Source: Bactericera cockerelli (taxonomy: Eukaryota > Arthropoda > Insecta > Hemiptera > Triozidae). Taken from it: 64,000 nt of DNA. Below, piece after piece: positions 53,611-63,298 of the stretch. Under the pieces are notes generated by a model, which was not told the origin of the DNA, ran no database searches, and saw only the letters and a list, made by a program, of their open reading frames with translations. The DNA is taken from positions 16,500,480 through 16,564,479 of the forward strand of contig CM044966.1 in assembly GCA_024516035.1 (NCBI GenBank), written 5' to 3'. The position numbers were made by a program, and so were the translations under genes. Every line of letters begins with the position of its first letter. Position 1 is the stretch's first letter.

Positions 53611-54221
53611 GACATTCAGGTTCCTCTTTTATCTAGTTGATCTAATTCTCTTTTATCCAGACTCGACTGTTGTAATGTTTCATCCTACAACAACTATGCG
53701 GAGAAAAACTTAATTAATCCAACATGACAAAAAACAATCCCAGGCCACGTCATGCGCATTGCAAATGATATAATTGACAAGATCATGCTGATGAACGACA
53801 ATAGAGAAAGATTTAAGATGATGAGAAAGAAGAATTAGATGACGAAAAAGAATTAAATGATGATAATGATTTGATAGCATTAATGATGAATTAGATGATG
53901 AAAGAAAAGTAGAACAAGTATTATCATGCTGATGATGATTTGATGGTATTGAAAAGAACAAAAACAGATTAAGGTGACAACATCAAAGATAATAATCAAA
54001 AAATAAATTAGACTCCTACATTGCGTGGCTGAAGAATTTCGGGAAGAAGAAGAAGAATAATATGATGAAGAAGAAGCAAAACAATCGAAAGAGGTGAGAG
54101 AAGAAGAAGAAGAGAGAGAAAGAGAAAGAGAGAGAGAGAGAGAGATTTCAAAAATACTTACCTAAACCACTTTTCGTCGGATCACTGAAGATAATTAATT
54201 TTATTGAACTGATGGAACTAA
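53611..54221. other. unassigned; GATGA-rich and GAA/GA repeats
   Basis: ATGATGAT/GAAAAAGAATTA words 53800-53940; GAAGAAGAAG and GAGAGA at 54045-54145. No gene. Confidence 0.6.
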
Positions 54222-54367
54222 TTCCAGTATTGTGTCACTTCTCGCCCGTCAGAGGGGAGGCATACTACGGGATGGGCAGGCTACAACACAGACCACAAGC
54301 GTCTACAATAGCTCCTGTTTCATGGCTACGAAATAAAAAAGGCTGTGACACACTCATCTTGAAAAAA
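54222..54367 (+). mobile_element. SINE-D 3' half
   Basis: CAGTATTGTGTCACTTCTCG, GAGGCATACTACGGGATGGG, TCCTGTTTCATGGCTACGAA, then GCTGTGACACACTCATCTTG. Confidence 0.85.
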
Positions 54368-54576
54368 TAACATAAAAAATATAGCCATTTCAAATAGTTG
54401 ATGATAACGGCCGGACCCTGTACTTACAAGATGTACGAATCATATCAGTAACAATAGAATACAGACCGAAAGTAATACAAGAGGTACAGATCATATTAAT
54501 AACAAGAGTAACAAACCTGATGGAACCACCGCGGCGAAACTTACGTCCTGACAGAGCCAGTGGCGTACAATAGAAT

Positions 54577-54787
54577 GTGCACTGGTAGTCAAGTGGTTAG
54601 CGCGCTAGTCTGGTAATCCAGGTAGCGTAGGGATCCGTTGGTTGGAATCCCACCCAGTGCATTAATTTTTCCTCATTAATTTGAGTTTGTGAACACATAA
54701 TAATAGGACTCTGAGGGTTACGGGGTAGAAAATGCTTTGAGCATTAACCTCGCCTGGTGGTTAATTTCCGCTAAAGAGTATTATTAT
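54577..54787 (+). mobile_element. SINE-A, full length
   Basis: GTGCACTGGTAGTCAAGTGG head, GGATCCGTTGGTTGGAATCC, 3' end CGCTAAAGAGTATTATTAT. Confidence 0.9.
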
Positions 54788-54860
54788 AATAGAAGAGTTA
54801 GGGGTTCAAGTTCCCTATTACCAATAAGAACCTCCAAGTAGTTCAGTGTTCAAGAAGAAA

Positions 54861-55068
54861 ATAATAATAATATCGCCTTATATATATACTGCCCGATTAG
54901 GACTATTAAGTCCCATTATTCCAGCAGTAACCCCAAGACGTATTATTATGTGGTAAAAATGATAAATGGGAGGATAACTTGTCATGTCCCGGCTGGGTTT
55001 CGAACCCGCGACTTCTGGAATCTCTAGATTCACAGAGTGCCGCCTTTACCACTGAGCTACCGGGACAG
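54861..55068 (-). mobile_element. SINE-B, full length
   Basis: AATAATAATATCGCCTTATA to head complement CCACTGAGCTACCGGGACA. Confidence 0.9.
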
Positions 55069-55129
55069 ATATGTAATACATAATAATATGTAATAAGTAC
55101 TTCTAGTATATCTTCTAGTACCTCTAATA

Positions 55130-55329
55130 AAAATACTCTTTAGTGGAAGGCAACCACCAGGCGAGGTTAATGCTCACAGCATTTTCTACCACCTAACCCT
55201 CAGAGTCTTATTATTATGTGGTCACAAACACAAATTAATGAGGATAAATTGATGCACTGGGTGGAATTCGAACCAACGGATCCCTATGCTACCTGAATTA
55301 CCAGAGTAGCACCTAACCACTTGACTAGT
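55130..55329 (-). mobile_element. SINE-A, near full length
   Basis: AATACTCTTTAGTGGAAGGC to head complement CTAACCACTTGACTAG. Confidence 0.9.
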
Positions 55330-55346
55330 ATATCTTCCAAAGTATA

Positions 55347-55572
55347 GAGCGCACGATTAGCTCAGGGGTTAAGCACCAGCTTGCCATGCTTGTCCCGGGT
55401 TCGATCCCCCGTGCCGACAACAATTTGTATTCTTAATTTGGTTACAATTGTTTGTAAGGAATACCTTCCGGTGCGCTCGTGTTGACACAGACCACAAGCT
55501 TCCACAGTAGCTCCTGTTTCATGGCTACGAAATAAAAAAGGCTGTGAAACACTCATCTTTAAAAAAAAAAAA
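55347..55572 (+). mobile_element. SINE-D with internal deletion
   Basis: Head CGATTAGCTCAGGGGTTAAG, B box GGTTCGATCCCCC, GGTGCGCTCGTGTTGACACA. It then jumps directly to GACCACAAGC (the CATCAGAGGGGAGGC segment is missing; GACCCAGCACC and CAACACAGACC share ACA/GAC at the join). Confidence 0.85.
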
Positions 55573-55790
55573 TATCTTCTAAAATATTCGAACCCAATGT
55601 TTGGAACCCAATCTCCTCCACTGACATAACAGTAACAATGCATGACAACCGTAACAGCGTCACAGACACATCAGAAGACATAATACTATAAGACATAGGA
55701 GAGAAATACCTGACGGCACTAGAGGAATCAGCCGAGCGTGAAAGTACAATAGAAATTAATAATAATAGATATTAATAATAATAATAATAG
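55573..55790. other. unassigned sequence
   Basis: No repeat recognised; ATTAATAATAATAGAT words lead into the target of the next SINE. Confidence 0.3.
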
Positions 55791-55806
55791 ATATTAATAA
55801 TAATAG

Positions 55807-56106
55807 AGTAGTCACTGTGGCAGAGCGAGTTAGCGCGCTAGGCATTGCACACATGGTGACCTGGGTTCGATTCCCAGCGGGGGAGGATTTTTTCTGCTCT
55901 TTACTTGGATGTTCGGGGTCCACTCATACCTCGTGAGGAAAAATGAGTAGTTACTTGTATGAGTAACGACCAGTGGCGGCATTACCAGAGTAAAAAGAAA
56001 TTAATGTAATAGAATAATTCGAAATGTAAAGGAGGCTCTTAGTAATGCTGCGCTACCCACAAAAATTGTGAAGAGGCCTTGTGCTTCACCACAAAGAAAT
56101 TCGTAC
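55807..56106 (+). mobile_element. SINE-J, young copy with 16-bp TSD
   Basis: Head GTGGCAGAGCGAGTTAGCGC, B box GGGTTCGATTCCCAG, 3' end CAAAGAAATTCGTAC. ATATTAATAATAATAG flanks it at 55791-55806 and 56107-56122. Nearly identical to the copy at 46231. Confidence 0.9.
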
Positions 56107-56206
56107 ATATTAATAATAATAGTAGGTATTAATTATAATAATAGATATTTATGCCGAGGATAGTGATGACTGAGATAATGAGGATGATGCCTAAAGATGA
56201 TTTGGG

Positions 56207-56253
56207 TAACAGGTTTGTGAGTTTCCTACGAATGGAGAGTAACACCCCCTTTC
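56207..56253 (+). mobile_element. 5S-SINE-H 3' fragment
   Basis: GGTAACAGGTTTGTGAGTTT, CCTACGAATGGAGAGTAACA only. Confidence 0.6.
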
Positions 56254-56254
56254 T

Positions 56255-56391
56255 AATCATAATCACTTTCGTGATATCACAACTACTCAAACTCGCGTAG
56301 ATTTAGTAAAATCTATACGCTGAAGCCAGGACTTGAACAACCGACTTCCAGGTTACAAGTCCGCCGCCTTATCCATCAAGCTTCTCAATAT
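56255..56391 (-). mobile_element. SINE-E
   Basis: AATCACTTTCGTGATATCAC, small GATTTAGTAAAATC foldback, AACAACCGACTTCCAGGTTA, TTATCCATCAAGCTT. Confidence 0.8.
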
Positions 56392-56783
56392 ACTTAACAA
56401 TGCTGATGATACGAAACATCAGAATGACTAAATAATAATAAATAAATGTGTTTTTTGTGTTATTATATCACAATATTAGTGGGTAGCGCAGAATTATAGG
56501 ACTTTTGCATATCTTTAATATCCCAATATCTTATTTTTGCCTATAATTTCGCCACTGGTTGCTGCTAACATTGAAGCAGAATTACTAAAACTAAAAACAG
56601 GAATCATATGGCACATCGAGGGATATTGTAGTAAACTTGATATAGGTAAGTGATATCTTGGACAAAACTCCACCAAGCATATCTATCAGGAACTACAAGA
56701 ATAGGTGAAGCATTACTTCTGTGAAAGTTTTTTTATTTTATTCCTCTGTTTTTGCCTTCTAATATGATAACTTTGATTACTAA
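56392..56783. other. unassigned sequence
   Basis: GTGGGTAGCGCAGAATTATA is mildly reminiscent of the SINE-J 3' half. No gene. Confidence 0.3.
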
Positions 56784-56846
56784 AGATGGGTTGGGTGGAA
56801 GAGATTGCCACAGGCAATAATCCCGCCGTTTAGGTAGGATATTAGC
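56784..56846 (+). mobile_element. element I 5' hairpin only
   Basis: GATGGGTTGGGTGGAAGAGA, TTGCC ACA GGCAATAATCCCGCC, GTTTAGGTAGGATATTAG; body absent. Confidence 0.75.
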
Positions 56847-56849
56847 TTC

Positions 56850-57110
56850 ATTATCACTTCCGATAAATTTCTAGTATTAGAAATCGGAAGTTTTGTGTTC
56901 GTTTTTGTAAACAAAAATAATTATTTGTTCCAATTTCAATTTTTTTCGGAAGTATTGTTTTTTGTACAAAAAAAAATATACCTGCTCCGATATCAATTTT
57001 TTCATATTTCTGGACGTTTTATAACGTCCTGAACAACTGTGGTTTTGTGTCTGTCTGTCTGTTTTTGGTCTCTATGATATCTCTGATAACTCTTGTGAGT
57101 CGAGGGGATT
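56850..57110 (+). mobile_element. element M 5' end
   Basis: ACTTCCGATAAATTTCTAGT palindrome, GAAATCGGAAGTTTTGTG, CATATTTCTGGACGTTTTA, GTGTCTGTCTGTCTG; parallels 12753-12940. Confidence 0.6.
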
Positions 57111-57828
57111 CTCCCGAACTCTTACCCATCTCAACAGTTGTTTTTTTATCATTATCTCACTCACTCTCTTACTAATTTTTTGCTCTTCATCACTATTGAG
57201 TATTGATCTTTGCCATAATCACTGTCTTTACTAACATTAACATCATTGTTAATGTTGTTTCAATTAAAGTTTTTCAATAATAAATTCACTTTATAATGTC
57301 TAATATAATCATCATGTTCAAAAAATCTCAAGTCACCACCAATAGAAAAACCCACTATTCAATAGTAAATGATGGATGAAGTACCCACCAGTAAATACCA
57401 AGATAATGAACATCATTTCTTGACTAACCACATTTGATGGTTCATAACATGGTACCTTTAATAAATTGAAAAGGTAAGTTACAGACCTCTACTAATAGTT
57501 TGTATAATGTCAGTAATGTCTTCATTAGAGTTGGCCAATATAATGGCTGAGTTTGTGAAACCGCAGATCATCATCATACAGAGATCCTAGCCATCACAGG
57601 TGGTCCTACATGGGATAAATATTCAAGGCCAAAAGTGAGTAGCCAAAAAACCAAATGAGTTTTCACTGTTCCCGTGGGTGGTGCGTCTGTAGAGTTTTTA
57701 TTTCTGACCTCAGCAGATTGATCGACAAGGCGGCGGATAATATAAGACAACCCATGAGACCAGGTGTTTTTTGTCTTATATCCAGTTTTTTCTTATAAAG
57801 TGATGATTTTTCTTATGCCGAGGAATAA
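57111..57828. other. unassigned sequence
   Basis: Non-repetitive in appearance, but all frames are short. A SINE-E scrap (GATCGACAAGGCGGCGGATA) lies at 57720. Confidence 0.35.
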
Positions 57829-57882
57829 CCGACCTCAGTAGCTTGATCGATAAGGGGCGGACTTGTAACCTTGAGGTCAGTA
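57829..57882 (+). mobile_element. SINE-E 5' fragment
   Basis: CCGACCTCAGTAGCTTGATC, GATAAGGGGCGGACTTGTAA, CTTGAGGTCAGTAG; cut by the following SINE-D. Confidence 0.75.
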
Positions 57883-58127
57883 GTTTTTTTTTTTAAAGAT
57901 GAGTGTTTCACACCTTTTTTATTTCGTAGCTATGAAACAGGAGCTACTGTAGACGTCTGTGTTGTAGCTTGCCCATCCCGTAATATGTCTCTTCTCTGAT
58001 GGGCGAGAAGTGACACAATACTTCCTAATTAGGTGCTTGGTCAACACGAGCGCACCGGAATGTAACCCTTACAAACAACAACTGATGTAACCAAGCGAAT
58101 GCTTAACCACTGAGCTAATCGCGCGCT
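57883..58127 (-). mobile_element. SINE-D with shortened head region
   Basis: TTTTAAAGATGAGTGTTTCA to AACCACTGAGCTAATCGCGC. The B-box region (GGTCCCGGGTTCGA) is missing: AACTGATGTAACCAAGCGAA joins body to head. Confidence 0.85.
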
Positions 58128-58308
58128 GTAAAGGTTTTTTTTTTTTTTCCTTGTCAATATACAGGTCGTTCGCGCTGATTCCTTAGAAGATCAAATCATA
58201 GTATACCATATTTACAAAATAAAATACATAGTTTGAAAATTAATAAAGATAAAATTGTTTGAAAATAAGTAAATAATGAAGAAGAAAATACTAATGTCCT
58301 AACTAAAG

Positions 58309-58518
58309 GTGCACTGGTAGTCAAGTGGTTAACGCGCTAGTCTGCTAATCCAGGTAGCGTAGGGATCCGTTGGTTCGAATCTCACCCAGTGCACGAATTT
58401 TTCCTTATTTATTTGAGTTTATGACCACAAATTAATTAGACTCTGAGGGTTAGGTCGTAGAAAATGCTTCCAGCATTAACCTGGCCTGGTGGTTATCTTC
58501 CACTAAAGAGTATTGTTA
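58309..58518 (+). mobile_element. SINE-A, full length
   Basis: GTGCACTGGTAGTCAAGTGG head, GGTTCGAATCTCACCCAGTG, 3' end CCACTAAAGAGTATTGTTAT. Confidence 0.9.
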
Positions 58519-58520
58519 TT

Positions 58521-58734
58521 CTGTCCCCGTAGCTTAGTGGTAAAGGCGGCAGTCTGTGAATCCAGAGGTTCCAGAGGTCGTGGGTTCGAAACCCATCCGG
58601 GACATGACAAGTTTTCCTCCTATTTGGGATTTTTACCACGTAATAATATGTCTTGGGCTTACTGCTGGAATAATGGGACTTTAATAGTCCTTTTTCGGGC
58701 AGTATAAATAAGGCGATATTATTATTATTATTAT
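58521..58734 (+). mobile_element. SINE-B, full length
   Basis: CTGTCCCCGTAGCTTAGTGG to GGCGATATTATTATTATTAT, directly after SINE-A. Confidence 0.9.
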
Positions 58735-58760
58735 AAAGGGCGGGGTTATTGCCTGCGGCA

Positions 58761-59064
58761 ACACTCAACTCCTGGTTCCATTCAGAGCTAGGGACACCTG
58801 AGCAGGTATATCTCATTACTCGCATGTAGTAAATTCACCGTTGCAGAAATGTACAGAACATGGCTCTGATTTTTATTTGCATACAAGGTGTATCTGTTAT
58901 TGGTCTAGGTAAGTTTTTTTTTTTTTTTAAATACATGACAAGTAAATGGTTCAAACATACATAACAATGACAGTTTACATAGCTCATGATATTTTTAACT
59001 GAACTTATGCTAGTTTCTTTTGGCTGTCGTCATCCCACACTATGTTTTTTAGGTCTAGGTAAAT
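58761..59064. other. unassigned sequence
   Basis: GGTCTAGGTAA repeats at 58902 and 59050. No gene. Confidence 0.3.
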
Positions 59065-59425
59065 AAGCGCGCGATTATAGCTCAGTGGTTAAGCAAACAC
59101 TTGCCATGCGGAAGGTCCCGAGTTCAATCCCGCGAGCCGAAAAAAATTCTAGTATTATTTAAAGTTTTTTGTAAGGGATGCCTTCCGGTGCGCTCGTGTT
59201 GACCCAGCACCTCAATGGTGAGCATTGTGTGACTTCTCGTTCATCAGAGGTGGGGCATACATACCGCATACGGCATACTACGGGATGGGCAGGCTACAAC
59301 ACAGACCACAAGCGTCTACACTGTCTACAGTAACTTCTGTTTCATGGCTACGATATAAAAAAAGCTGGGTAGGTCAAATTTTCGACGAATACAATACTTT
59401 CCTTATTATAGGATAAGGAAAGTAA
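59065..59425 (+). mobile_element. SINE-D joined to an M-like hairpin end
   Basis: Head GCGATTATAGCTCAGTGGTT, B box AGTTCAATCCC, body with the CATACCGCATACGGCATACT duplication also seen at 11755. From 59366 it switches to CTGGGTAGGTCAAATTTTCG and ACTTTCCTTATTATAGGATA, then AGGAAAGT, a palindromic end like that of element M. Confidence 0.75.
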
Positions 59426-59648
59426 AAAGCCTATGAAATCTTAAAAAAAAAAGATTTTTTAAGATGAGATTTTTTTTATCACCAGTTTAAGTTACACCCT
59501 CCTGTATATCCAAATGCAACCTGAGATCTCGTGAGCAAGTAATGGACAGTTAGTTATCTGTTTCTAATAATTTATTTATCTGCTGTTTTGCCTGTTACTG
59601 ATTTAATAACACTTATATTTTTTTATATACATAAATAGGTATAATATA
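59426..59648. other. unassigned sequence
   Basis: TAAGATGAGATTTTTTTTAT looks like a SINE-D tail scrap. TTACACCCTCCTGTATATCC may be a MITE end. Confidence 0.3.
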
Positions 59649-60042
59649 CAGGGTGTATCAAAAGGTAATGTACAAAAAGAAACCACGCATAGTAGAGCTC
59701 AAATAAAGGCCACTTTGTTTTAATAAGCCCTATACGGAAATTGAACTCAAGGTTGCTAGGGCCATCACAAATTGGCACTTATAAATCGAAAAATATTTAT
59801 TAAAAATCGAATTATTTAGGGATTGACTACATTTTTGACATGACGTCTCCCATTGTTATAATGCTTCTTTGGTGAGTATTTGGTACTTTTCCCTGATCAA
59901 GGGCAGAGTTATGGGGTTCATGAAATACAACCTAGCAACCTTGGGGTCCATTTCTATATAGGAGTTTATTCAGCAAATTGGCCTTTATTTGAGCTCTACT
60001 ATACGTGGTTTCTTTCTGTACATGACCGTTTGATACACCCTG
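59649..60042. mobile_element. 394-bp MITE, TA target site
   Basis: Ends CAGGGTGTATCAAAAGGTAA / complement of CAGGGTGTATCAAACGGTCA, TA at both flanks. Inverted similarity extends about 65 bp (CGCATAGTAGAGCTCAAATA versus CGTATAGTAGAGCTCAAATA). No coding. Confidence 0.85.
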
Positions 60043-60319
60043 TATAATTGTATATGTATAATATATAGGTAATATATATATATTTTTTTACAGTTCACAC
60101 CTGTATGAAACTAGCACATGCTGTATTTGCATGTTCATTGAACGAGGTGAACTTGTATACTTGATATGAAAAATAAATGAATATAAGTGTCCTGTAAAGG
60201 TTCCAAGTTCTATGGTATACATGATATATTATGGGTACCCAAGAAGAGGCTGAAGAGTGGCTGAGTCAGAGCATAGAGTCGTTGGGTCCGTGTCGTCGAT
60301 GGCACAATGAATAATCCAA
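60043..60319. other. unassigned sequence
   Basis: TATATA-rich, then unremarkable DNA without an ORF. Confidence 0.3.
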
Positions 60320-60455
60320 GAGGGTTGGGTGGAAGAGATTACCATAGGCAATAACCCTGCAGTTTAGTTAGGACATAAATTGTATATATTTTGTTTTTTT
60401 TTTCTTGTTTATATTATTAATATAGTCAATTTTTATATTTAATTTTTAATGTTAT
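60320..60455 (+). mobile_element. element I, 3'-truncated
   Basis: GAGGGTTGGGTGGAAGAGAT, TACCATAGGCAATAACCCTG, TTTAGTTAGGACATAAATTG and T-rich body. The outer stem is decayed. Confidence 0.75.
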
Positions 60456-60466
60456 TTGTCTGTATA

Positions 60467-61352
60467 CAGGGTCTTCATAAAGTCTCACCCAGGCCTAGGT
60501 TTCTCGAAAACGACTCAGAATATAAAAAAACGCAAAAACCCGTATTCCTTTATATTTAGGGGGATTGATTTTCAGCCAAAAATTTTTTGCCTACACGGCC
60601 CCAGTCAGGCTGGGCATGGACCAACTTTAAAATCTTAAATAGAATGGTATGTCTTGTGGCATATTGTTTTAAAGGTCTTATTGAGAGAAGTTCATTACAA
60701 TAAATTTCAGTGTGCTACGACTTACCGTTCTTGAGATACAGGGTCGGACGTCCTACGTAATATCCATATATTTTGACCTATAACTCGTTAACCGTAAATT
60801 ATGGAGAAAATTTTTCTTGTTAATAATAACTCCTTATGACAAGACCTTTCGAACAAGTTATAACTCGACATACTCTGTTGATGTTAGTTTCTGGTCGGTT
60901 TCGTCAGGCAGCCGGACGAACAGTCGAAAAAAATTTAACGAAAAAACAAATCAAGTTTTAACTTGTTCGAAAGTTCTTGCCATAAGGAGTTATTATTAAC
61001 ATTAAACATTTTCTCCATAATTTACGGTTAACGAGTTATAGGTCAAAATATATGGATATTACGCAGGACGTCCGACCCTGTATCTCGAGAACGGTAAGTC
61101 GTAGCACACTGAAATTTATTGTAATGAACTTCTCTCAAGAAGACCTTTAAAACAATATGCCACAAGACATACCATTCTATTTAAGATTTTAAAGTTGGTC
61201 CATGCCCAGCCTGACTGGGGCCGTGTAGGCAAAAAAAAATTGGCTGAAAATCAATCCCCCTAAATATAAAGGAATACGGGTTTTTGCGTTTTTTGATATT
61301 CTGAGTCGTTTTCGAGAAACCTAGGCCTGGGTGAGACTTTATGAAGACCCTG
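60467..61352. mobile_element. 886-bp palindromic MITE, TA target site
   Basis: Ends CAGGGTCTTCATAAAGTCTC and complement, flanked by TA. Arms are complementary over most of the length up to TTCGAACAAGTTATAACT / AGTTTTAACTTGTTCGAA; unpaired centre of roughly 80 bp. Frames inside are short. Confidence 0.85.
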
Positions 61353-61423
61353 TATATGTTCTACCTACTAATAAAGAGTTTCTAAATAAATAAAATCCAG
61401 GGCCACGTTTCAGATAGTTTATT

Positions 61424-61506
61424 TCCATGAAACAGAAGTTACTGATAGACGCTTGTGGTCTGTGTTGTAGCTTGCTCATCCCGTAGTATACGTCTTCCCT
61501 CTGTTG
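61424..61506 (-). mobile_element. SINE-D body fragment
   Basis: CCATGAAACAGAAGTTACTG...TAGTATACGTCTTCCCTCTG in reverse. Confidence 0.75.
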
Positions 61507-61527
61507 CAAATATTCTAAAAAAAACAG

Positions 61528-61660
61528 CGCGCAATTAGCTCAGTGATGAAGTACTCGCTTGCCATGCGGAAGGTCCCGGGTTCGATCCCCCGTGCCGACG
61601 GAAATTTGAATTCTTAATTTGGCTAGAATTGTTTTTAAGTGATACCTTCCGGTGCGCTTG
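61528..61660 (+). mobile_element. SINE-D 5' half
   Basis: GCGCAATTAGCTCAGTGATG, GGTTCGATCCCCCGTGCCGA, ATACCTTCCGGTGCGC. Opposite orientation to the fragment at 61424, 21 bp away. Confidence 0.85.
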
Positions 61661-62027
61661 AAAAATGAAACGTTTTACATAATATTTTAATTCACAATAA
61701 TTGAAGCGAAGTTATACCCAAATAAACAAACATGATTTTAACGAAATCAGTTTTGATCTGCCATATCATCCCGTTGAACTTTCTTTTCCGCTATGCATTG
61801 TTAAGATTTGATGGGGGATTTAATTGACTTGGTTTAATTGGAACCGCGTTTTAATTGATTGATCAATTAAAAAAATATATTTGAGGCTTTCGACTACTAA
61901 TAAAAAAGATAAGCAATAAATAAATAAAATCGGAGCAAAAAAATGAACACAATACTTCCGATTTCTAACATTAGAATTATATCGGAAGTCATAAATTACC
62001 TTGAGTTTTTTCTTTATCTTTGTGTTT
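61661..62027. other. unassigned; M end at ~61950
   Basis: ACACAATACTTCCGATTTCT, AACATTAGAATTATATCGGA: element M end in reverse. TTGATTGATCAATTAA palindrome at 61854. Confidence 0.45.
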
Positions 62028-62356
62028 ATTACAATCACAATTACTCAAAATCGCTTTTAACTAAATTATTACTTAACTTTGGGCTTACCGACCTCCGTGG
62101 CTCAGTGGTTAAGACAATTGGTTGCTGACCCGGAGGGTTGCGGGTTCGAATCCTGGCCGGAGCGGAAAATTCTGACCGAGTTTTTCCGTTTCCGGAATGG
62201 CATGACATGGATGTATAGGTGCAGTGCCCTGAAGTAATGCGAAAGTGGTTCCGGGGCACAATTACCTTGAAAAAAAAAAAAAAAACATGGGACTTGAACC
62301 ACCGAACCCCAGGTCACAAGCCCGCCGCCGCTTAATCCATTGAGCTATCGTGGTTA
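62028..62356 (-). mobile_element. SINE-E split by SINE-F
   Basis: TACAATCACAATTACTCAAA at 62028-62080 and GGGACTTGAACCACCGAACC...GAGCTATCGTGGTTA at 62288-62356 are the two halves of a reverse SINE-E. Confidence 0.75.
62088..62286 (+). mobile_element. SINE-F, complete
   Basis: Head CGACCTCCGTGGCTCAGTGG, TTAAGACAATTGGTTGCTGA, B box GGGTTCGAATCCTGG, body GAATGGCATGACATGGATGT, poly-A tail at 62270-62285. Its head matches the reversed module at 5838-5922. Confidence 0.8.
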
Positions 62357-62565
62357 TATAGTCTTGAGAATTGATGTTGGGATCAGTTCAGTTTGTGTTT
62401 TACAACTGTGGATAATTTTATGGCAGCAATTAATTTTTATTGAGCTAAGTAATTAGTTAACCAATTAAAATTATTAATAGGAGCTGATCCCAGTAGCTTG
62501 ATCGACAACTCACCGAATAAGCTCGTTTTTAATACATAATAATTATAATAATAATATTTTATTAT

Positions 62566-62759
62566 AATAATAGCGCCTTATTGATACTGTCCGATTAGGA
62601 TTAATGATTCCCATTATTCCAGTAGTGCGCCCAGGACGTATTATTCTGTGTTCAAAATCGTGGAAAGGAGGAAAACTTGTCATGTCCCGGCTGGGTTTCG
62701 AACCTATACGACCTCTGGATTACCATTCGGACGCCTTGACTAATAAGATACAGGGACAG
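62566..62759 (-). mobile_element. SINE-B, GTCCGAATGG subtype
   Basis: AATAATAGCGCCTTATTGAT to head complement AAGATACAGGGACA; GATTACCATTCGGACG is diagnostic of this subtype. Confidence 0.85.
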
Positions 62760-62784
62760 ACTTGTGACTATCACTAATCAGAGT

Positions 62785-62872
62785 TCAAGCCGTCCGAATG
62801 GTAATCCAGAGGTCGTGGGTTCGAAACCCAGCCGGAACAGGACAAGTTATTGTTCCATTTGGGTCACACGTT
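62785..62872 (+). mobile_element. SINE-B fragment, same subtype
   Basis: GCCGTCCGAATGGTAATCCA, GGGTTCGAAACCCAGCCGGA, GACAAGTTATTGTTCCATTT. It lies inside an inverted pair CTTGTGACTATCACTAATC (62760) / GATTAGTGAATGTCACAAG (62886). Confidence 0.75.
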
Positions 62873-62903
62873 TTTCACTACAGAAGATTAGTGAATGTCA
62901 CAA

Positions 62904-63085
62904 GTCTGTCCCGGTAGCTTAGTAGTCAAGACGTCCGAATGGTAATCCAAATGTCGTGGGTTCGAAACCCAGCTGCGACATGACATATTATCCTCCTTTC
63001 CAGGATTTTGACCACATAATAATACATCTTACGGGAATTATTATTAGTGTTAATTGGGCAGTAAAATCAGGCCATATTATTATAA
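62904..63085 (+). mobile_element. SINE-B, same subtype
   Basis: CTGTCCCGGTAGCTTAGTAG, GTCCGAATGGTAATCCAAAT, GGGTTCGAAACCCAG, CAGGATTTTGACCACATAAT. Confidence 0.85.
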
Positions 63086-63099
63086 TTACCTATTATATT

Positions 63100-63197
63100 G
63101 GCAAGGTTAATGTTTAAAGCATTTTCTACCACCTCACCCTCAGAGTTTAATAATTATGTGGTTCCATAGTCAAATAAATTCTAGTATTGGGTGAGAT
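63100..63197 (-). mobile_element. SINE-A 3' fragment
   Basis: GGCAAGGTTAATGTTTAAAG, ATTTTCTACCACCTCACCCT, ATTCTAGTATTGGGTGAGAT; head absent. Confidence 0.7.
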
Positions 63198-63204
63198 CTG
63201 ATGC

Positions 63205-63298
63205 ACAGGATCTATGGGTTCCGGGATCTATTTGTGGATCTATTTGTACGGACCACTGGATCTATTTGTAATATCCAATCCGCCGGATCTATTTGAAA
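63205..63298. repeat. GGATCTATTTG short tandem words
   Basis: GGATCTAT(TTG/GGG) recurs five times with 17-30-bp spacing. Confidence 0.8.

Larger units (their letters stand above)
58233..58760 (-). mobile_element. element I split by SINE-A and SINE-B
   Basis: The body and ATACTAATGTCCTAACTAAA lie at 58233-58308; the remainder GGGCGGGGTTATTGCC TGC GGCAA lies at 58736-58760. TAAAGG occurs at both junctions, a possible short target duplication around the A+B pair. Confidence 0.75.
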
